Of a stretch of 10,861 nucleotides of DNA, positions 7,064 through 10,861 are shown piece by piece. How positions within the stretch are numbered: position 1 is the stretch's first letter; each line of letters starts with the position of its first letter. Where the stretch lies: contig WRIP01000027.1 of NCBI GenBank assembly GCA_009782665.1, positions 1-10,861 on the forward strand, written 5' to 3'. The notes beneath the pieces are model-generated. The model was not told the DNA's origin, ran no database searches, and saw nothing but the letters and a program-made list of their open reading frames with translations. This DNA comes from Oscillospiraceae bacterium. GTDB lineage: Bacteria; Bacillota; Clostridia; Oscillospirales; Ruminococcaceae. A program made the translations under genes and the position numbers.

Positions 7064-7519
7064 ATGATTGAAAAGAACATCTTGAGTATCTACCGCAAGA
7101 TGAGGATAGCATTCTACCGTCGAGTTTTTACCGAGCTCAAGGAGAGGGAGAGTTCTCTCACCGCTACAGAGATGTTTTCGGTCGACATTATTGAGAGTTT
7201 GGCAAGACCAACCATTGGTGAGTTTGCTGAGTTTATCGGGGTGTCTTTTCCGAGTGCTACATATAAGGTGAATGCACTTGAGGATAAAGGGTATCTCAAG
7301 AGGGTACGTTCCGAGACGGACAGAAGAGAGAGTTATCTCGAACTCACACAGAAATATTATGATTACGCTAAGCTCAATGATCAGGATATGTCGAATGTAG
7401 TGAATCGAATAAGAAGAGAATTCACCGAACAAGAGATGGAGTTGCTCAGTAAAATGTTAACGGTGGTCGAAAAGGAACTGGATAATACTAATTCCAAAGC
7501 GATAATTACCAAATACTAA
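7064..7519 (+). CDS. MarR-family transcriptional regulator
   Basis: A 151-residue winged helix-turn-helix protein of the MarR size class, which binds DNA as a dimer and usually releases it on binding a small ligand. The helix-turn-helix is at about 50-74 (TIGEFAEFIGVSFPSATYKV), followed by LEDKGYLKR and the wing SETDRRESYLELT with the family D86-R87-R88 pattern. Flanking N- and C-terminal helices (about 4-30 and 100-140) would form the dimer interface. The start has GGAG at 7058-7061, only 2 bases before the ATG, with another purine-rich site AGAGGG at 7048; spacing is slightly unusual, so translation may be modest. It shares an operon with the transporter 16 bases downstream, which it probably controls along with itself. 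The ligand is unknown. Confidence 0.9.
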   Translation: MIEKNILSIYRKMRIAFYRRVFTELKERESSLTATEMFSVDIIESLARPTIGEFAEFIGVSFPSATYKVNALEDKGYLKRVRSETDRRESYLELTQKYYDYAKLNDQDMSNVVNRIRREFTEQEMELLSKMLTVVEKELDNTNSKAIITKY

Positions 7520-7535
7520 AAAGTTGGAGTGAAAT

Positions 7536-8852
7536 ATGGACAAAGAGTTGATCAAAAAGGAAAAACGAGCCAGAATATCATGGTACTTCTATGATTTTGG
7601 CAATTCATCTTATGCTTCCATTATCCTGTTAGCTGTCTTCTCTATATACTTTAAAAATGTGGTAGTCGGAGATGGTGCCGAAGGGACGAGGTTATGGGGG
7701 CTTTCTGTGGGAATAGCAGCGGCTGTGGTCGCAATTATTTCTCCGATTCTGGGAACAATTGCCGACTTTACCAGAGGCAAAAAGAAATTCATGATAATTT
7801 TCACATTACTCTCATGTGTATTTACCACATGTTTGTTCTTTGTGGGAAAAGGGGATGTATTCCTCGCGATGTTATTCTTCATCCTTGCCGAACTGGGATA
7901 TCGTGCGTCTCAGGTGTTCTATGATGCTTTATTACCTGAGGTATCAACACCTGAAACAATAGGTAAAGTGTCTGGTATTGGCTGGGCCGTGGGAATGCTC
8001 GGAGGTATCCTGGCACTGGTTGCAGTTCTGATACCTATACAACTGCTGGATGGATTTTTTGTTCCCATCTCGTTTCTGATAGCTGCCGCATTCTTCTTAT
8101 TCGCCTCTTTACCCAGTTTCTTCTGGGTGCCGGAGACACAGGAAGCCACAGGCATACCTGAAGGGGAAAGCGCTCTAAAACATGCATTTAAAAACCTCGC
8201 AGACACCTTCAGAGATGCAAAATCCTACCGTGAGTTCATCAAATATATGTTCTCTTACCTCATATATAATGATGGTATAATGATGTTGATGGACTTTGCT
8301 GCCATCATAGGAGGCACTCTGTTCGGTTTGGGTGATACCGATTTGATTCTTCTGATAATATTACTTCAGATAACCGGTGCAATTGGAGCGTGGATTTTTG
8401 GAATTATGGCCGATAAACGAAGCGGAAAAGAGTCGGTGCTCATATCATTAGTTGTTCTGATTTTATCGATTCTAGCAATATTCTTCATTACATCGGTAAC
8501 ATGGTTCTTTGTAGCTTCCAGTATTGCCGGGTTTGCGCTGTCGGCAGCTCAAGCCGTCAGTCGAAGTATAGTGGTTCAGTTGGCACCGCTCGAGAAGGTA
8601 GCAGAGTTTAACGGATTCCTCTCCACTGCCGGTAGAACATCAACCTTCATTGGTCCTTTAGTCTTTGGTGCTCTTTCCTTCAGGATGAGCAATTACTATG
8701 AGAACAGGGGACAGGTGCTAGCAGTAGCCGAAAGAAACGGTATGATGTGGGGGATGGGTGCTATTATCGCATTCTTAGTCGTCGGGTGTTTACTGCTATT
8801 CACCGTTAAGAGGATCCATGTCGAAAATGTATCGGAACAAGAGGAAGCCTAA
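7536..8852 (+). CDS. MFS transporter of the Atg22/UMF1 type
   Basis: An integral membrane protein of 438 residues with about 12 predicted hydrophobic segments. The N terminus SWYFYDFGNSSYASIILLAVF (15-35) and the stretch VFYDALLPEVSTPETIGKVSGIGWAVGMLGG (127-157) are characteristic of the Atg22-like/UMF1 branch of the major facilitator superfamily. MFS loop motifs appear in both halves: GTIADFTRGKKK (73-84) and GIMADKRSGKES (289-300). A hydrophilic central loop at about 198-233 separates the two six-helix halves, and the C-terminal tail is short and acidic. Yeast Atg22 exports amino acids from the vacuole; bacterial substrates of this branch are poorly known, so none is assigned. GGAG at 7526-7529 sits 6 bases before the ATG. 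Being second in an operon led by a MarR gene suggests ligand-induced efflux or uptake (inference). A strong terminator follows. Confidence 0.9.
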   Translation: MDKELIKKEKRARISWYFYDFGNSSYASIILLAVFSIYFKNVVVGDGAEGTRLWGLSVGIAAAVVAIISPILGTIADFTRGKKKFMIIFTLLSCVFTTCLFFVGKGDVFLAMLFFILAELGYRASQVFYDALLPEVSTPETIGKVSGIGWAVGMLGGILALVAVLIPIQLLDGFFVPISFLIAAAFFLFASLPSFFWVPETQEATGIPEGESALKHAFKNLADTFRDAKSYREFIKYMFSYLIYNDGIMMLMDFAAIIGGTLFGLGDTDLILLIILLQITGAIGAWIFGIMADKRSGKESVLISLVVLILSILAIFFITSVTWFFVASSIAGFALSAAQAVSRSIVVQLAPLEKVAEFNGFLSTAGRTSTFIGPLVFGALSFRMSNYYENRGQVLAVAERNGMMWGMGAIIAFLVVGCLLLFTVKRIHVENVSEQEEA

Positions 8853-8873
8853 AGGTTACGGATTATCTAACGA

Positions 8874-8884
8874 TTAAACAATAT
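8874..8884 (+). repeat. TTAAACAATAT motif, variant copy 3
   Basis: Differs from TTTAACAATAT of copy 1 at one base. It lies 22 bases after the transporter stop. Confidence 0.25.
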
Positions 8885-8892
8885 ATTTTAGA

Positions 8893-8900
8893 TTTAACAA
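8893..8900 (+). repeat. TTTAACAA motif, copy 4
   Basis: TTTAACAA sits immediately upstream of the predicted -35 box at 8901, in the AT-rich stretch between the transporter stop and the palindrome. Confidence 0.3.
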
Positions 8901-8929
8901 TTGAATTTTTAGATTACCATCGTTATAAT
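8901..8929 (+). promoter_or_regulatory. Predicted promoter for the carboxyltransferase gene, -10 inside the palindrome
   Basis: TTGAAT at 8901-8906 (4 of 6) is followed after exactly 17 bases by TATAAT at 8924-8929 (6 of 6). Transcription would start near 8936, giving a leader of about 80 bases. The -10 lies within the left half of the perfect palindrome that also forms the terminator of the preceding operon. Confidence 0.55.
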
Positions 8930-8947
8930 TATAACGATGGTTTTTTT
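8916..8947 (+). terminator. Terminator formed by a perfect 26-bp palindrome plus T-tract
   Basis: Bases 8916-8941 form a gapless palindrome with half-sites ACCATCGTTATAA and TTATAACGATGGT, followed by a T-run to 8947. In RNA the central AT bases would open into a small loop, giving a stable stem before U residues, as in an intrinsic terminator for the MarR-transporter operon. The same symmetry would also suit a dimeric repressor. Confidence 0.75.
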
Positions 8948-8955
8948 AGAATAGA

Positions 8956-8974
8956 TGACAGGATGCCACTGTCA
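8956..8974 (+). promoter_or_regulatory. Leader hairpin or operator upstream of the carboxyltransferase gene
   Basis: TGACAG and CTGTCA are a 6-bp inverted repeat around a 7-base GATGCCA spacer. It would lie in the 5' leader if transcription starts near 8936. It could be a small RNA hairpin or a protein-binding palindrome; nothing in the sequence decides. Confidence 0.3.
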
Positions 8975-9017
8975 ACAGACACAAACTATACACTAGATTA
9001 ACTCTGGGAGAAGATTA

Positions 9018-10403
9018 ATGAGCCAAGTGCAGTTTACCGAAACGGTTTTACGGGATGCAAACCAATCTCTTATTGCTACCAGAATGGAATACACCGAGTT
9101 TGAAGCTATCCTTGAGACAATGAACAAGGCCGGATACTACTCAGTTGAATGCTGGGGTGGCGCCACCTTCGATTCGGCACTCAGATTCTTATCAGAAGAT
9201 CCATGGGAAAGACTACGAAACATAAAAGCTAAGATGCCGGATACGAAACTTCAGATGTTATTACGCGGGCAGAATCTGCTGGGATATAAACATTATTCTG
9301 ACGATGTGGTTAAGCGATTTGTACAGAAGAGTGTAGCTAACGGAATAGATATCATCAGAATATTCGATGCTCTCAATGACGTGCGTAACCTGAAGACATC
9401 CATTGAAGAAACAAAAAAATGCGGTGCTATGGCATCCGGTACCATATCATACACAACCAGCCCGGTTCATACACTGGAGAAGTTTGTTACATTAGTTAAA
9501 GAGATGGAAAAGATGGGGGTTGATACCATCTGTATTAAGGACATGGCAGGAATCATGAGCCCGCAAGAGTGTTACTCACTCGTCAGTGCCATCAAGGATG
9601 CGGTTGACCTTCCGATTGTTCTTCATACCCATATGACTACCGGACTGGGGTTCATGACCTACCTTAAAGGAATAGAAGCGGGAGCAGATGTTATCGACAC
9701 CGCAACTAGCTGTTTCTCGGGAGGTACATCTCAACCTTCCACCGAGACATTAGCATTTGCCTTACGACAGTTGGGTTATGAAGTGAATCTTGACGACCTT
9801 ATACTCAAAGAGGTGAATGATTTCTTTAAACCAATAAGAGATAAATATATCGCCAATGGTGTCCTTGACCCGCTGGTTCTCAGCACCGATTCGGATGCAC
9901 TCAACTACCAGATACCGGGTGGTATGATATCCAATCTCATCTCACAGCTCAAGATGCAGAATGCTATGGATCGTTTCTCGGAGGTTTTGACAGAAACCCC
10001 CAAGGTCAGAGCAGATCTGGGATATCCCCCGCTGGTAACCCCGATGAGTCAGATGGTAGGTGTTCAGGCAACCAACAATGTACTATCCGGTGAGCGATAC
10101 AAGACGGTAGGTAGAGAGGTTCGCTCCTACCTGAGAGGAGAGTATGGCGCAGCTCCCGGTAAGGTAGATCGAAAGATTCTGCAGATGGTACTCGGCGATG
10201 AGAAGCCCATCAAAGGGCGTTATGCGTTGACACTTAACCCGGAGGAGTTTGATAAAGCAAAAGAATTTCTGGGTGATTTAGCTAAGAGTGATGAGGACGT
10301 GCTGTCATACATTGCATTCCCGCAGATAGCCGAGAGTTTTCTTGCAGAACGAAAAATTAAGGAAGAACATACCGTAAGATATACCATTGAACCGATAGAG
10401 TAA
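9018..10403 (+). CDS. Biotin-dependent carboxyltransferase subunit (OadA/PycB/transcarboxylase 5S type), no biotin domain
   Basis: This family moves a carboxyl group between biotin and pyruvate/oxaloacetate, in oxaloacetate decarboxylase alpha subunits, pyruvate carboxylase B subunits and methylmalonyl-CoA transcarboxylase 5S. The 461-residue protein has the TIM-barrel carboxyltransferase domain at about 5-270: ETVLRDANQS with metal ligand D13, CIKDMAG with the carboxylated Lys K174, HTHMTTG with metal ligands H203 and H205, and SCFSGGTSQPSTE. The conserved PYC/OADA domain follows at about 285-460 (PGGMISNL, LGYPPLVTPMSQMVG, GEYGAAPGKVD). It stops there: no Lys-containing AMKM biotin site is present, and full OadA or PycB proteins run to about 570-600 residues. 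GGGAG at 9006-9010 with a 7-base gap supports the ATG. It appears monocistronic here; a biotin carrier must be encoded elsewhere. Which of the three complexes it serves cannot be decided. Confidence 0.92.
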   Translation: MSQVQFTETVLRDANQSLIATRMEYTEFEAILETMNKAGYYSVECWGGATFDSALRFLSEDPWERLRNIKAKMPDTKLQMLLRGQNLLGYKHYSDDVVKRFVQKSVANGIDIIRIFDALNDVRNLKTSIEETKKCGAMASGTISYTTSPVHTLEKFVTLVKEMEKMGVDTICIKDMAGIMSPQECYSLVSAIKDAVDLPIVLHTHMTTGLGFMTYLKGIEAGADVIDTATSCFSGGTSQPSTETLAFALRQLGYEVNLDDLILKEVNDFFKPIRDKYIANGVLDPLVLSTDSDALNYQIPGGMISNLISQLKMQNAMDRFSEVLTETPKVRADLGYPPLVTPMSQMVGVQATNNVLSGERYKTVGREVRSYLRGEYGAAPGKVDRKILQMVLGDEKPIKGRYALTLNPEEFDKAKEFLGDLAKSDEDVLSYIAFPQIAESFLAERKIKEEHTVRYTIEPIE

Positions 10404-10522
10404 TCGAAGGAGGGTTTTTAGCTATTACTAATATCCTTGACTAAGAAAAAGCGTAGAATGTAGTGCATGATATCTTGAAAATATCAAACTAATAAGGAAG
10501 GAGAGAGTTACTGTAAAACTAG
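10404..10522 (+). other. AT-rich junction with two orphan Shine-Dalgarno-like sites
   Basis: No gene is seen between the carboxyltransferase stop and the tnpB remnant. GAAGGAGGG at 10406-10414 and AAGGAAGGAG at 10494-10503 look like strong ribosome sites, but no ATG or GTG start follows at a suitable distance. After the second, the frame at 10507 reads V-T-V-K-L-A-I and then stops. A weak 6-bp hairpin (TGATAT at 10468, ATATCA at 10481) has no T-tract, and no convincing terminator for the upstream gene was found. The stretch looks like a deletion or insertion scar. Confidence 0.4.
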
Positions 10523-10861
10523 CAATATAATAAAATGAAATGCTGCTTTAAGCTAAATTTCAGGCTTACCAATATTCGTCATAATCACCTACATCAGATA
10601 TCTTCTGAGATAGTGAAGCAAAAAATAAGCTTTATTGTAATGGAAGATTTGAATATATGTGGAATGATGAAAAAGAAGCGATTAGCTAAAGCGATTCAAG
10701 GTCAGTGTTTGTATGAGTTCATACGCCAAATAGAGTATAGTAACTATTTTGGTAGAATAGAATACATGAAAGCAGACAGATATTATCCCAGCAGCAAGAC
10801 GCGTTCCAATTGTGGCACACGCAAGTCCGAATTAGTGCTCAGTGATAGATATATAAGTGTT
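10523..10861 (+). pseudogene. tnpB: tnpB (IS200/IS605 OrfB) fragment, N-terminally truncated, continues past the window
   Basis: TnpB is the RNA-guided nuclease carried by IS200/IS605 elements. The frame is open from 10523 (preceded by TAG at 10520) to the right edge. It reads RLTNIRHNHLHQISSEIV, then FIVMEDLNICGMMKKKRLAKAI, then YEFIRQIEYSNYFGR and DRYYPSSKT, which is the order of the C-terminal half of TnpB. The RuvC-II Glu in MEDLN is kept. The zinc-finger motif, normally SSKTCSNCG, reads SSKTRSNCG: the first Cys is Arg through a CGT codon at 10802-10804, one transition from TGT. About 200 N-terminal residues with the first RuvC Asp are absent upstream. An ATG at 10535 exists but has no good ribosome site. 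The gene is most likely a dead remnant; the rest of the zinc finger, the last catalytic Asp and any guide-RNA region lie beyond the window. Confidence 0.82.

Noticed and set aside
7031..7432. 133-codon open frame on the - strand
   Set aside because: Covers the MarR gene and its leader in antisense; the MarR reading has clear winged-helix motifs and this one has none.
7694..7924. 76-codon open frame on the + strand inside the transporter gene
   Set aside because: Out-of-frame shadow of the MFS gene; cysteine-rich translation with no domain or start signal.
10468..10486. TGATAT/ATATCA hairpin as a terminator for the carboxyltransferase gene
   Set aside because: Only 6 AT-rich pairs, a 7-base loop and no T-tract, and it lies 65 bases past the stop.
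1..10861. CRISPR array, tRNA or rRNA gene, toxin-antitoxin pair
   Set aside because: No regularly spaced direct repeats, cloverleaf-like or rRNA-like sequence, or small paired toxin/antitoxin genes were recognised by eye on either strand.

Overview
The window reads as bacterial chromosome with a moderate, slightly AT-leaning composition. Shine-Dalgarno sites are strong (GGAG type), one start is GTG, and all nine intact or partial protein genes lie on the + strand in short, tightly packed operons. The gene set suggests a fermentative or anaerobic carbohydrate user: a GH3 glycosidase, bacterial glycerol-1-phosphate dehydrogenase, a biotin-dependent-type carboxyltransferase, and no respiratory genes. 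Firmicutes or Spirochaetes are plausible, but the sequence alone does not settle the taxon. No tRNA, rRNA or CRISPR array was seen.

Layout. Bases 2-5112 hold a co-directional run: a GH3 beta-glucosidase-like gene cut by the left edge, a CxxCxxCC (YkgJ-type) metal-cluster protein, rarA, and an AraM/EgsA-type sn-glycerol-1-phosphate dehydrogenase. The last three are separated by 1-2 bases and are probably translationally coupled. Bases 5113-6955 hold a hairpin and promoter followed by two genes: an RraA-fold protein (aldolase/decarboxylase-like) and a homologue of D-2-hydroxyacid dehydrogenases. Bases 6956-8852 hold a terminator, a MarR-type regulator and an Atg22/UMF1-type MFS transporter. Bases 8853-10403 hold a terminator/promoter palindrome and a carboxyltransferase subunit (OadA/PycB/5S type) without a biotin domain. 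From 10404 the DNA becomes more AT-rich and carries a decayed IS200/IS605-type tnpB fragment running off the right edge.

How the genes may work together. The first operon mixes housekeeping functions: sugar hydrolysis, replication-fork repair and possibly lipid or glycerophosphate synthesis. The MarR-MFS pair looks like a self-contained regulator/transporter unit. The carboxyltransferase would need a separate biotin carrier, which is not in the window.

The strongest unusual signal is the second gene of the RraA pair. It aligns with glycerate-dehydrogenase-like D-2-hydroxyacid dehydrogenases along its whole length, but the catalytic Arg, Glu and His are all replaced and two of three dinucleotide-loop glycines are lost, while the reading frame is intact. 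It looks like a maintained pseudoenzyme, or an enzyme with changed chemistry, co-expressed with an RraA-fold partner whose key residues are kept. A second signal is the compact intergenic design: in three consecutive intergenic regions a TTTAACAA-like motif is followed by a hairpin that abuts or overlaps the next predicted promoter. The clearest case is a perfect 26-bp palindrome that contains a consensus -10 box.
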